Shown: in pieces, positions 28,375-35,206 of the stretch
Layout of the letters: each line of letters starts with the position of its first letter
How positions within the stretch are numbered: position 1 is the stretch's first letter
Source of the DNA: Elusimicrobium simillimum
GTDB lineage: Bacteria; Elusimicrobiota; Elusimicrobia; Elusimicrobiales; Elusimicrobiaceae
Length of the DNA: 64,000 nt
Reading direction: 5' to 3'
Assembly: GCF_049639735.1 (NCBI RefSeq)
Contig: NZ_JBEVVA010000003.1
Span: 1,364,001 to 1,428,000 of the forward strand
Position numbers and translations under genes: made by a program
Notes under the pieces: model-generated
What the model saw: the letters and a program-made list of their open reading frames with translations, nothing else
Told to the model about the DNA's origin: nothing
Database searches by the model: none

Positions 28375-28560
28375 CTACCTCTTAAAATGCTTGCGTTTAA
28401 GCTTAGCTAATTTACGACGGTCGGCACGATTACTAGACAAGCCAAAAGTATCTACTAAAAATTCTTTTTTAGAATTTCTAAACTCAATATCTTTAGCCGC
28501 CTGCAGCATATCTTTTTTTTGTTCTGCTACTTGATTAAAAACATCAGCTACTCTTTGCAT
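28375..28560 (-). CDS. Small basic phage protein
   Basis: A 61-residue protein ending in a very basic tail (NRADRRKLAKLKRKHFKR), with a GAGAGGAT site before ATG. Likely nucleic-acid contact by charge; otherwise unknown. Confidence 0.55.
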   Translation of the reverse strand: MQRVADVFNQVAEQKKDMLQAAKDIEFRNSKKEFLVDTFGLSSNRADRRKLAKLKRKHFKR

Positions 28561-28561
28561 T

Positions 28562-28885
28562 TTATCCTCTCTTATACTCGTAGAATTCCTGTAACAAATT
28601 TTCCAAACGGTAGACTATAGAATGCTCTACTCTATTGCTTTTTATCCCCGCGTCGGCAAGCAGCAAGTGCAGCGCTTCATGTAGCCCCACGGCGGCGGGG
28701 TTAGCGCAGCCTTGCATATTGTGATATAGGTAAAAGTGGTGTGCGTCAGGGTCATACTTAATAGTGGCGTAAACCTTAAGCTTGGGCATATACTTACACC
28801 AAACCAGCTTCCAATCTGTCAACCCAAAAGCTTTTTGCCAACATAAAAAACTGTCTAAAAACACCTCTCCTTTAGTTTTTTTCAT
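28562..28885 (-). CDS. Minimal zinc-metallopeptidase-like phage protein
   Basis: A 107-residue protein with an HExxH motif in VGLHEALHLLLAD near residues 67-79, preceded by a strand pair (KVYATIKYDPDAHHFYLYH), like the short SprT/WLM-like peptidases of phages. The third zinc ligand is not obvious. The ATG at 28885 follows GGGAGGGGG. Confidence 0.6.
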   Translation of the reverse strand: MKKTKGEVFLDSFLCWQKAFGLTDWKLVWCKYMPKLKVYATIKYDPDAHHFYLYHNMQGCANPAAVGLHEALHLLLADAGIKSNRVEHSIVYRLENLLQEFYEYKRG

Positions 28886-29051
28886 ATGCCCCCTCCCATT
28901 TCCTATGTTCCGCTTCAAGCAGCCTTTTTAAGGCGCTTATTCTGCGCTGCTGCGCGTTGCGCTCTTTCCTGCTTAAACCATTACTGCAGGCTACACAAAT
29001 ATTACCCTGCACCCTGCAAAGTTCCGCGCAAAAACAATTAAGCTTTTTCAT
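28872..29051 (-). CDS. 59-residue Cys-rich phage microprotein
   Basis: MKKLNCFCAELCRVQGNICVAC... has CFC, then CRV and CVAC, likely a metal-binding knuckle, then a basic helix (LSRKERNAQQRRISALKRLL). Its start overlaps the previous stop as ATGA and its end overlaps the next gene by 14 bases. Confidence 0.55.
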   Translation of the reverse strand: MKKLNCFCAELCRVQGNICVACSNGLSRKERNAQQRRISALKRLLEAEHRKWEGAYEKN

Positions 29052-29500
29052 ATACTTCCCATAGACAAACCAAGCAAAACACCCACTGGCAGCAGTGCGG
29101 CGTTATCGTCAGCCTTACGCTCAGCTTCTTTAAGTTTTTTGTTTGTAGTTATATTAACCAGGTCAACTTCCGCGTTTACATATTTGTAATAATACTTCTG
29201 CAAAACCTCGTCTTCATTTAAAGTTCTGCAGCTGCAATCAAAATATTTACAAAATGACCTATAGTGCGGGTACTTAACTTCAACTTTTGCGCAAAAAGCT
29301 TCTTCTCTAGCTTGTTTTTTTTCAGCGCTTTTAACACCACTAACAATACCCATACCTATGGCTGCAGCTAAAATTAAAACGCCAATAATGAGAATTATAA
29401 ACTCCCAATCCGGTCCGGGTTTTCTATAATCAACTATAAAACCCTGCTGCAGCTTAACTTCTCCCATACTCACGCCTATTAATCCAGCTGGTGTACACAT
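29048..29500 (-). CDS. Phage membrane protein with MCTP start
   Basis: A 150-residue protein: MCTPAGLIGVSMGEVKLQQG, one clear TM segment (WEFIILIIGVLILAAAIGMG, residues ~32-52), a charged Cys-containing domain (YRSFCKYFDCSCRTL) and a hydrophobic C-terminus. The leader AGAGGTGAGAAT and MCTP start copy those of the gp14-like gene. It may be an envelope protein acting early. The function is unknown. Confidence 0.6.
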   Translation of the reverse strand: MCTPAGLIGVSMGEVKLQQGFIVDYRKPGPDWEFIILIIGVLILAAAIGMGIVSGVKSAEKKQAREEAFCAKVEVKYPHYRSFCKYFDCSCRTLNEDEVLQKYYYKYVNAEVDLVNITTNKKLKEAERKADDNAALLPVGVLLGLSMGSI

Positions 29501-29622
29501 ATTCTCACCTCTTTCCAAAAATCATGTAACAAATCTTTAAAAACCTGTAACAAAAAGCATGTTTAACGTAATAAAAGTGTTAAGTTTTGTTATTTTTTGC
29601 TTAAAAAATATTAAATATTCAA

Positions 29623-29652
29623 AAAACCCCAGGCCCATAATTCCGGGGTTTT
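29623..29652 (-). terminator. Terminator after the Tad2-like gene
   Basis: An AAAACCCC/GGGGTTTT 8-bp stem with the minus-strand RNA ending in six T. It closes the early operon that comes from the right. The following AT-rich ~110 bp carries two direct TGTAACAAA copies (29526 and 29549) and probably the promoter or operator for the next leftward group. Confidence 0.75.
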
Positions 29653-29656
29653 CAAA

Positions 29657-29947
29657 CTACTCAACAATAGTCCAGTCCTCAGCCAACATATCCGTTTGGC
29701 TTGCCAGCCAGCCCATAAGTATTTTATTATCTGCAGTTTTGAATAATATATACGGCAACACCTCCGCAGTGCCGCCATTTTTTTCTGCAAACTCCCTCGT
29801 ATGCTTATTCCAAAAAGCAGCGGCAGACTGCGCAGGGTGACCGCTCCCTAGAGATATCCACATCCCCTTCCCGTTCCAACCTTCACGGGCAACTTTTTTA
29901 CCTTCTTTCAAAAGTCTTAATGCCCAAGAAAAATCACGTGTTTCCAT
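29657..29947 (-). CDS. tad2: Tad2-like anti-Thoeris protein (DUF2829)
   Basis: A 96-residue protein with the full DUF2829 signature: FSWALRLLKEGKKVAREGWN, GMWISLG, LPYILFKTADNKILMGWLAS and QTDMLAEDWTIVE. Tad2 proteins sequester the cyclic-ADPR-type signal made by Thoeris ThsB. The gene lies next to an Acb2/Tad1-like gene, which strengthens the anti-defence reading. Whether this copy binds a ligand is untested. Confidence 0.85.
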   Translation of the reverse strand: METRDFSWALRLLKEGKKVAREGWNGKGMWISLGSGHPAQSAAAFWNKHTREFAEKNGGTAEVLPYILFKTADNKILMGWLASQTDMLAEDWTIVE

Positions 29948-29974
29948 ATTTCCACCTTCCTTATTTTTTATATT

Positions 29975-29999
29975 ACCCCTGCGCCCATAACGCAGGGGT
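29975..29999 (-). terminator. Hairpin between the two anti-defence genes
   Basis: A 9-bp perfect stem (ACCCCTGCG with CGCAGGGGT, 7-nt loop). No strong T-run follows on the minus strand, so it may be an RNA-stability or processing hairpin. Its loop shares GCCCATAA with the terminator at 29623. Confidence 0.55.
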
Positions 30000-30005
30000 T
30001 AGTAT

Positions 30006-30233
30006 TTAAAAGCTATCCGGCTGCGCAATGCTGCGCACTACAGCCATAAAACCCTGCTGCAACTGTGTTTTGCCTATAGCTATCCACCTTTTATCAGCGC
30101 CCGCACTTTCGGACTCTACTTCAGCAACCACATCACCCACAAGTTCGGCCACCTCTTTTACCTTATTCATTAAGGCAATTTCTTTTGCGTCTAACTCCCT
30201 ATAACCTTTTATCTGTCTATGCTGATTATCCAT
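30006..30233 (-). CDS. acb2: Acb2/Tad1-family cyclic-nucleotide sponge
   Basis: A 75-residue protein: MDNQHRQIKGYRELDAKEIA, a helix with MNKVKEVAELVGDVVAEVE, and RWIAIGKTQLQQGFMAVVRS then IAQPDSF. This is the helical-hairpin pattern of the Acb2/Tad1 family (T4 Vs.4, PaMx33), which binds CBASS and Thoeris cyclic nucleotides. An upstream in-frame ATG at 30341 with a GGGGG site would add 36 residues; I prefer 30233 because family homology begins there. Confidence 0.82.
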   Translation of the reverse strand: MDNQHRQIKGYRELDAKEIALMNKVKEVAELVGDVVAEVESESAGADKRWIAIGKTQLQQGFMAVVRSIAQPDSF

Positions 30234-30481
30234 AAAACACCGTCCTGTTTTAAAATAACTGCCTACTGCATGGGCGCGGGGTACGGGTTTAGAGTAAGTT
30301 GCCGCGCCCAAATTCTTCAAATTTGCAAGGGCTGAAAGCATTTAAACAGCCCCCGTTACTTCATTAAACTTCCCTGTTGCGGTTGAAGTAACAATCCCGT
30401 GGGAAGTGTATTAGCTGGTGAACTATTCCAAATATTTCAAATAACGGAAGTCAGCTTTTTTAGTAAACTGGAATGGATTTG
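30234..30481 (-). promoter_or_regulatory. Leader region upstream of the Acb2-like gene
   Basis: About 250 bases without a clear gene. On the transcribed strand it has a GTTACTTCA/TGAAGTAAC 9-bp stem enclosing ~20 nt. Part of it (30234-30341) is open in the Acb2 frame. It may hold a promoter or control structure; no good -35/-10 pair found. Confidence 0.4.
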
Positions 30482-30628
30482 CTAATATTTTTTCTGAAGT
30501 ATTTTTATTATATCCTCTCTTGTGTTCAAAACAATCACGCTGCCATTTTTTTCTGCCCTAAAAATATCCCTAACATACCTTTTTACCGCTTTTCTCTGCA
30601 CTTTATTAAGTCTCGTTATATCTTTCAT
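30482..30628 (-). CDS. 48-residue phage microprotein
   Basis: MKDITRLNKVQRKAVKRYVR..., basic helical start then a short strand and helix (GSVIVLNTREDIIKILQKKY). A GGGGAAAG site is placed 4 bases before ATG. No family recognised. Confidence 0.5.
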   Translation of the reverse strand: MKDITRLNKVQRKAVKRYVRDIFRAEKNGSVIVLNTREDIIKILQKKY

Positions 30629-30680
30629 AATCTTTCCCCTTTTATGGTTTTCTGCTTATATTCCACCGCACTCCCAAAAT

Positions 30681-31100
30681 CTATTTACCAAAATACGTCT
30701 TAACAACACTTAGTCCTAACTTTTTATATTCCTTTATACACGCCGCGTCATTTTCAAAAATCAGCACAGGGCGCGCAACCTTTGCCATATAGGCTTTAAG
30801 TTCGGCCGCTGGCTGCGTGTTCCAGTCCGGGCGCATAACCAAAAACACAAAATCAAGTCCGTTTTTATGCAACCACTCGCGTGTTTTTTTATAAACCTTA
30901 ATGCTGCGCGCGGTATGCACGCGCACCTCGTAGCCAATGCGGTAAAACTGCTGCGCCATTTTCACGGTAACGGGGTTAGGCTTTTCGTTGCCGCAAGCGT
31001 TATTAAACGCGGCGTAGTCCGGTTTAGCACACTCCACCAAGTGGCGTGTCGTCTTATCGCTTGCAAGCACTCCGTCTAAATCAAAAATTATTTTTTCCAT
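30681..31100 (-). CDS. HAD-family phosphatase-like protein
   Basis: A 139-residue protein with HAD motif I FDLDGVLASD at residues 6-15 (Asp6-x-Asp8) and a motif II-like VRVHTARS near 60. It resembles the phosphatase module of phage polynucleotide kinases and other small phage HADs, which remove 3' or 5' phosphates. Motif III/IV are weak (LIFENDAACIKEY). The start overlaps the preceding small gene. Confidence 0.75.
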   Translation of the reverse strand: MEKIIFDLDGVLASDKTTRHLVECAKPDYAAFNNACGNEKPNPVTVKMAQQFYRIGYEVRVHTARSIKVYKKTREWLHKNGLDFVFLVMRPDWNTQPAAELKAYMAKVARPVLIFENDAACIKEYKKLGLSVVKTYFGK

Positions 31101-31212
31101 ATTTTTTATGCCGTATCATTTTGTTAGAGTTATTAATTTCTCTAATCAGGTTTAAATTTTTCCTCTTTTTAAATATGTCTTTGTTTAACATTTTTAATAT
31201 TTTCATAAACAT
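31081..31212 (-). CDS. 43-residue basic microprotein
   Basis: MFMKILKMLNKDIFKKRKNL..., Lys/Asn-rich. AAGGGGG lies 5 bases before ATG. It overlaps the HAD start by 20 bases. Function unknown. Confidence 0.45.
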   Translation of the reverse strand: MFMKILKMLNKDIFKKRKNLNLIREINNSNKMIRHKKYGKNNF

Positions 31213-31237
31213 AAAAACCCCCTTGCCGGGCGGCGCA

Positions 31238-31642
31238 TTACTGCGCTGCCCGGGCCTGGCACTTAGGGGTAATAAGCGCCAGGCAGGAGGGGGTTGAGGT
31301 TTCACTAATTAGCCTTACAGTTTCTTCTACAGCCCTACGCGCCAGCGCCAACATAAGCAACTTAGACGCGTAATGTTCTTCACCCGGCTGCAAAGTTATA
31401 CGGCCAAGGTTATTAATACTGTTCTTTCTCAAATCGTTAAAAAAGTAATCAAAGGCCGCCAATGCTCCGCTACGTTCATTTTTATATTCGTTATAGTACC
31501 AGGCGCAGCGCACATTTATTACCACGTCACGCAATATCTTTTGCTCGCTCTCATTAAAATAATGCTTGCCCCAAACTACAATCTGCCCGCATTCCAAAGC
31601 GTCGTGCCTGTCACAAACTTCGTATATTAAATCCTTTGCCAT
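31238..31642 (-). CDS. Hypothetical phage early protein
   Basis: A 134-residue protein (MAKDLIYEVCDRHDALECG, CAWYYNEYKNERSGALAAFD, Pro/Cys-containing tail). The ATG at 31642 has a TAGGGG site; the GTG two codons earlier is less likely. No family recognised. Confidence 0.55.
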   Translation of the reverse strand: MAKDLIYEVCDRHDALECGQIVVWGKHYFNESEQKILRDVVINVRCAWYYNEYKNERSGALAAFDYFFNDLRKNSINNLGRITLQPGEEHYASKLLMLALARRAVEETVRLISETSTPSCLALITPKCQARAAQ

Positions 31643-31650
31643 ATACACCC

Positions 31651-31749
31651 CTAATAAATAACCTGGTTTAAATCAAAAATATAAAACCATACTTCTATAA
31701 AACAGCTTCCCCAAACCCAGCTGTTAACAATAAAAAGAAATGTTTTCAT
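31651..31749 (-). CDS. 32-residue hydrophobic phage microprotein
   Basis: MKTFLFIVNSWVWGSCFIEV..., Trp/Phe-rich and probably membrane inserted. Its ATG overlaps the previous stop as ATGA, so it is likely translated by coupling. Size and hydrophobicity recall small phage membrane toxins or envelope effectors (inference). Confidence 0.45.
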   Translation of the reverse strand: MKTFLFIVNSWVWGSCFIEVWFYIFDLNQVIY

Positions 31750-32210
31750 AAGGCGTTTATAAAATAACGGCTACCGTTTACACTTGCCATTTCCCAAGCG
31801 TCTATTGCGGAGTATTCCCTCTTTTCCACACAACCGTTTTTATATGACCTAAAAATTTTTTTATACAGTTTACCATCTCTGTATTTATAAGTTTCTATAT
31901 GTTTAAAATCAAACCCCGGTGCTCCGCACCCGGCCATTTCAGCATAATGAAAAACCCTGTTGTTTTTTATATACGCAAGACTTACAAACTCGTCATACCC
32001 GCGTGGTGAGGTTTTTAAAACAATTTCATAAATACCTTTCTTTATTTCGTCTATTTTCCAAATTTCCTTATCATGAAAAAATCTCTCATAATCCTCCGCA
32101 CAAACCAAAGCGCTAATATTAATCTTTTTTATGGCCGCATTAATACTGTTTTTAAGTATCCAAATAACCTCTTTCAAAACATGCATTTCTTTTTTAAAAA
32201 ATCTTTTCAT
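31746..32210 (-). CDS. Hypothetical phage early protein
   Basis: A 154-residue protein with a helical start and a beta-hairpin-rich C-terminal half (HIETYKYRDGKLYKKIFRSY, EKREYSAIDAWEMASVNGSR). Coupled by 4-base overlap to the gene upstream. Unknown. Confidence 0.55.
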   Translation of the reverse strand: MKRFFKKEMHVLKEVIWILKNSINAAIKKINISALVCAEDYERFFHDKEIWKIDEIKKGIYEIVLKTSPRGYDEFVSLAYIKNNRVFHYAEMAGCGAPGFDFKHIETYKYRDGKLYKKIFRSYKNGCVEKREYSAIDAWEMASVNGSRYFINAL

Positions 32211-32428
32211 AGTCCACCCCCAAGTCGTTTTTTTAATATTTTTATTTCCTCAAGCAACCTATCAATATTACGCCTTACAAAATCTTCGTCAATCGCCCTG
32301 CCTTTCAAGCTTTCCAGCCACAAAACGCTGTCTATTTTACTGTTATGCTCCTGCACCACAGCCCGGTGCTGCTCCAAATTCATTTCTTCGCAGCTTATAC
32401 GCTGCAGCCATTCCTGGTCTTTTGGCAT
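32207..32428 (-). CDS. Coiled-coil phage early protein
   Basis: A 73-residue, probably helical protein ending in a heptad-like IDRLLEEIKILKKRL. Overlaps the following gene by 4 bases. Unknown function. Confidence 0.55.
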   Translation of the reverse strand: MPKDQEWLQRISCEEMNLEQHRAVVQEHNSKIDSVLWLESLKGRAIDEDFVRRNIDRLLEEIKILKKRLGGGL

Positions 32429-32430
32429 AA

Positions 32431-32826
32431 TTAATTTTCTGTGTAGCCTATAAGGTAGTCACCCTTATAAATAGGGGTACGGCTTTTCTTTATTACCCCG
32501 CTCGGGCACATATACACCTGTTCATACCCCGCGTCATAGCCCCCGTCAGAAAGTAAGTATTTAACTTTCCCGTCCTTACCAAAAAACGCCTTTTGCTCTG
32601 TCGGGCAGCATTCATTGTCATAAATACTTTTTACTTTCAGCACGCCGCGTTTATACTGCAGCCTGGTGGCGGAATAGTAGTTTTTGTCAAAAATAGTTAC
32701 TGTCTTTACGCGCCCTGCGCCGTCCAGCACAACATCAGCAAAGTCGTCGTGATACTGGCGGGCAAACTGCCATTCTAAAAATCTTTTTTTTATTTTCAAT
32801 ATAATTTCTTTAATTCTCTTTTTCAT
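32431..32826 (-). CDS. Hypothetical phage early protein
   Basis: A 131-residue protein with an N-terminal basic helix (MKKRIKEIILKIKKRFLEWQ) and repeated short beta units (KTVTIFDKNYYSATRLQYK, KVKSIYDNECCPTE, KVKYLLSDGG). The ATG at 32826 with AGGGG 6 bases upstream is better than a TTG seven codons earlier. Confidence 0.55.
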   Translation of the reverse strand: MKKRIKEIILKIKKRFLEWQFARQYHDDFADVVLDGAGRVKTVTIFDKNYYSATRLQYKRGVLKVKSIYDNECCPTEQKAFFGKDGKVKYLLSDGGYDAGYEQVYMCPSGVIKKSRTPIYKGDYLIGYTEN

Positions 32827-32834
32827 AATATCCC

Positions 32835-33062
32835 CTAGTTTTTGCACCAGTTACACTGCACATTCGCCCACACCTGGTCCCGCGTAAAATAGTATTTAGG
32901 CCCCACTTGCGAGCAATGCACCTTTTCTGCCTTGCACTTCATACGCAGCCAATATGCGCTAAAAGGCGAAAGCCTTGCCACCTTTACAACATTGGCATAC
33001 TCCTTATCCCCAAAAACTTCATTAATTCTCTCTATCAAAAACTTTTGTTCAACCAGACGCAT
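32835..33062 (-). CDS. First early gene; excisionase/HTH-like small protein
   Basis: A 75-residue protein, the first gene of the leftward early operon. The pattern VVKVARLSPFSAYWLRMKCK ... VGPKYYFTRDQVWANV resembles the winged-helix layout of excisionases (helix, wing ending in a Y/W-F-T-R-D-Q-V helix). Position opposite the repressor also fits a Cro- or Xis-like factor. Similarity is loose. Confidence 0.5.
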   Translation of the reverse strand: MRLVEQKFLIERINEVFGDKEYANVVKVARLSPFSAYWLRMKCKAEKVHCSQVGPKYYFTRDQVWANVQCNWCKN

Positions 33063-33106
33063 ATGCACCCTCTTTATTTCTTTTTTTGTTCTTATACGCT
33101 ACAAGC

Positions 33107-33124
33107 CAACACCAGTTGCTTTTT
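33107..33124 (+). repeat. Direct repeat copy 1 flanking the lysogeny module
   Basis: CAACACCAGTTGCTTTTT, identical to 36271-36288. The two copies bracket control region, repressor, morons and integrase. They may be integrase arm sites or a module-exchange scar. Confidence 0.65.
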
Positions 33125-33132
33125 TATGGTAA

Positions 33133-33183
33133 AATAAAACCGTATAGACAAAAATCGGGCAGATTCTTCTATACGGCTTTATT
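33133..33183 (-). other. Long hairpin in the early leftward leader
   Basis: A 16-bp stem with one G-U wobble (AATAAAGCCGTATAGA with its partner, 19-nt loop) lies about 140-190 nt after the early promoter and before the first gene. A U-rich tail follows, so it may act as an attenuator or terminator that needs an antitermination event. Confidence 0.6.
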
Positions 33184-33290
33184 AACAACTTGACTTGTGT
33201 GTAATAGCCACCAATCTAAAAGATTGGACGGACTAAATTTTTACATCCTTTTTCCCGCTACTACACACTATTAACCGCTGCCCACGATTA

Positions 33291-33349
33291 TAAAGTAAAA
33301 CTTTAACTTAATAAAGTTTACCTTGATATATTATAAAGTTTAACCTTAA
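33291..33349. promoter_or_regulatory. Three repressor operators
   Basis: TAAAGTAAAACTTTA at 33291-33305, TAAAGTTTACCTT at 33312-33324 and TAAAGTTTAACCTTAA at 33334-33349. They start 21 and 22 bp apart, i.e. two helical turns, with AAAG/CTTT half-sites. Such a triplet between divergent repressor and early genes is the usual lambdoid switch layout. Confidence 0.75.
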
Positions 33350-33357
33350 TTTGTCAA
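33330..33357 (-). promoter_or_regulatory. Early leftward promoter (PL-like)
   Basis: TTGACA (33357-33352), 16-bp spacer, TATAAT (33335-33330) on the minus strand. The third operator lies inside the spacer, so repressor binding would block it. The transcript start is expected near 33323, giving a ~260-nt leader. Confidence 0.85.
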
Positions 33358-33384
33358 GACCTTTTTGATTTTACGAGGATAATT

Positions 33385-34038
33385 ATGGAAAGCACAATCA
33401 TTGGAAGGAACATAAAAAAAGCTAGAATATTGGCTGAAATGACACAGGATGACCTTGCAAATGCTGTAGAAAAATCGCAACAAACAGTAGTATCATGGGA
33501 GAGTGGGGAATTTACCCCGAGGCCAAAAACTTTAGAAAGAATTGCAAAGGAACTTAACCAGCCCTTATCTTTTTTTTATCAAACCGAAGACAATATTTTC
33601 TCCACAAACAAAACAATAATGACTTCTGAGGTTAGAGATTCTGAAAATAATTCCTTAGAACATCCAGACATGCCACAATCTATATTTAAAACTATTGGCA
33701 TGCTTAAAAAGGGGGAGGTAACCTTTCTAAACGATAAAGATATTCCTACTCCAAACAATGTTTTTTCTCCCGACTCTTTTAGCATAATTGTAAAAGACGA
33801 CAGCATTTCTCCTGATTTCAAAGAAGCAGAAACTCTACAAATAATAAAAATACGCAGAATAGAACCAGGATTAAACGATAAATATTATCTAATTCAAATA
33901 AAAGAAGATTTGTTTATTTTTAAATGCCATGAATACTTAGATAAGGTCACGATATCAATAGGCAAAACAAAAAAAGATATTCCCGCAAAAAATATAAATA
34001 TTTTGGGAAGAGTTGTTTCCGTACAGAGATTGGTTTAA
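33385..34038 (+). CDS. CI/LexA-like phage repressor
   Basis: A 217-residue protein with an HTH_3 domain at residues ~8-62 (RNIKKARILAEMTQDDLANA, QQTVVSWESGEFTPRPKT) and a C-terminal S24-like domain. The serine of DDSISPDF near residue 138 sits where the catalytic Ser lies, and LFIFKCHEY carries the Lys region. A clear Ala-Gly cleavage pair is not seen, so RecA-induced self-cleavage is uncertain. GAGGAT precedes the ATG. First gene of the rightward lysogeny operon. Confidence 0.88.
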   Translation: MESTIIGRNIKKARILAEMTQDDLANAVEKSQQTVVSWESGEFTPRPKTLERIAKELNQPLSFFYQTEDNIFSTNKTIMTSEVRDSENNSLEHPDMPQSIFKTIGMLKKGEVTFLNDKDIPTPNNVFSPDSFSIIVKDDSISPDFKEAETLQIIKIRRIEPGLNDKYYLIQIKEDLFIFKCHEYLDKVTISIGKTKKDIPAKNINILGRVVSVQRLV

Positions 34039-34055
34039 ACAAAAGAGGTATGACA

Positions 34056-34544
34056 ATGAAAAAACATTTAACTTTATGCCTGTTAATCTTTTCCTTATCC
34101 GCTTGCTCTATGTGCTATTCTACAAACGCTAAAAAATCAATATTCACACAAGATTTTAACCCCAAAAATCAAACAGTTATTTTAATAGGCACATCCAAAT
34201 ACACCTCCAACTTAAGGACCGCCTTAGGGGAACAAGGTTTTAAAGTGCTAAGATTTGCGGGCACAGATACGATTTCCGTATCTAACGATAAAATTCAAGG
34301 ATATGTTGAAGCAAACGCCAGTTATGCCATTGAAATAACAAAAGCCGATTATAGGGGTTATTGCCTTTCAAATGACGACAGTCACGCTGTTAGAATCTCT
34401 GTTGATATTATAGACATAACCAACAATGAAGTTGTTGCGACATTTACACGCACAGGCTGGACAGAACAATGCTCTTTCTGCAAATCATTAGTATTTGATA
34501 ATCTGTCCGAAGAAATTAATGCTTTCTGGAAACCACAGAAATAA
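34056..34544 (+). CDS. Prophage lipoprotein (possible envelope moron)
   Basis: A 162-residue protein with a type II signal: MKKHLTLCLLIFSLSACSMC, lipobox LSAC. The mature part (KNQTVILIGTSKYTSNLRTA, TRTGWTEQCSFCKSL) has no family I know. AGAGG lies 7 bases before the ATG at 34056, better than the ATG at 34050. Lying between repressor and integrase it should be made in the lysogen; several phage lipoproteins (Llp, Cor-like) block superinfection, so this is a candidate. Confidence 0.7.
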   Translation: MKKHLTLCLLIFSLSACSMCYSTNAKKSIFTQDFNPKNQTVILIGTSKYTSNLRTALGEQGFKVLRFAGTDTISVSNDKIQGYVEANASYAIEITKADYRGYCLSNDDSHAVRISVDIIDITNNEVVATFTRTGWTEQCSFCKSLVFDNLSEEINAFWKPQK

Positions 34545-34563
34545 TACAAAGAAAACAAATAAT

Positions 34564-35196
34564 ATGAATAGCATAAAAATATCTTCTCCAGAAAACAAAA
34601 TATCATTATCCAAAGCAAATCTTCTTATTTGCAGAGTAATTGCTTTTTTAATTTTTCTTTTAATTTTATTTTTAAGCGTAGTAGTTATAGGACATAAAAA
34701 AGAATCAAAGCCTCACACTGCAAACCCTTCAACATTTAAATATATGGCGAACTTAAAAATAGAACCATATATTAAAGATTATTACGATAAAAGCAATCTT
34801 TTTAGCAGATATTGTGAAAGCTTAGTAAATGGAGTAAAAACAGCGTATTTAACAAGAAATTTGGGCGTTACCGGTGCCATACTTGCAAAACAGGAGATTG
34901 CGGGTGAAAACATAGACGAAACCTTAAACAAAGCCCGGCAGACAAAGGCAAAACTATTAACTATTCCAACACACAATAAAAACAAAAAATCTTTTTTTAG
35001 CGGCAACCTTACTTTCAATTATTTTCAAAAATTAGCAAAACATTTTTTGCATGCTCTACATGGGGATATAACTTCAATTTTCTTTATATTATTACTACTC
35101 TCTTTTTATTTTTTCGCTTATTGGGGCACACTTAAATTAACAAAATATCTTTTCATTAATTTTAAAAATAAAAATAACAGATATAAACCAAATTAA
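34564..35196 (+). CDS. Two-TM membrane protein carrying a copy of the ejection-protein N-domain
   Basis: A 210-residue protein. TM1 ~20-43 (LICRVIAFLIFLLILFLSVV), TM2 ~158-182 (ITSIFFILLLLSFYFFAYWG). Residues 53-148 (ANPSTFKYMA ... IEPYIKDYYDK ... IPTHNKNKKSFFSGN) align without a gap to residues 107-202 of the giant ejection protein (ANPSTVKYMA ... VEPYIKSYYGK ... IPQHNEKEKNFFSGN), 42 of 96 identical by my count. In both, a membrane segment follows. Expected topology puts the domain in the periplasm. It is expressed with the repressor, so a superinfection-exclusion role is inferred. The ATG at 34564 avoids overlap with the lipoprotein gene. Confidence 0.8.
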   Translation: MNSIKISSPENKISLSKANLLICRVIAFLIFLLILFLSVVVIGHKKESKPHTANPSTFKYMANLKIEPYIKDYYDKSNLFSRYCESLVNGVKTAYLTRNLGVTGAILAKQEIAGENIDETLNKARQTKAKLLTIPTHNKNKKSFFSGNLTFNYFQKLAKHFLHALHGDITSIFFILLLLSFYFFAYWGTLKLTKYLFINFKNKNNRYKPN

Positions 35197-35206
35197 CACT
35201 CTTATT

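Noticed and set aside
29526..29557. Direct TGTAACAAA copies as a new operator
   Set aside because: Only two short AT-rich copies without symmetry; too weak to call beyond a note.
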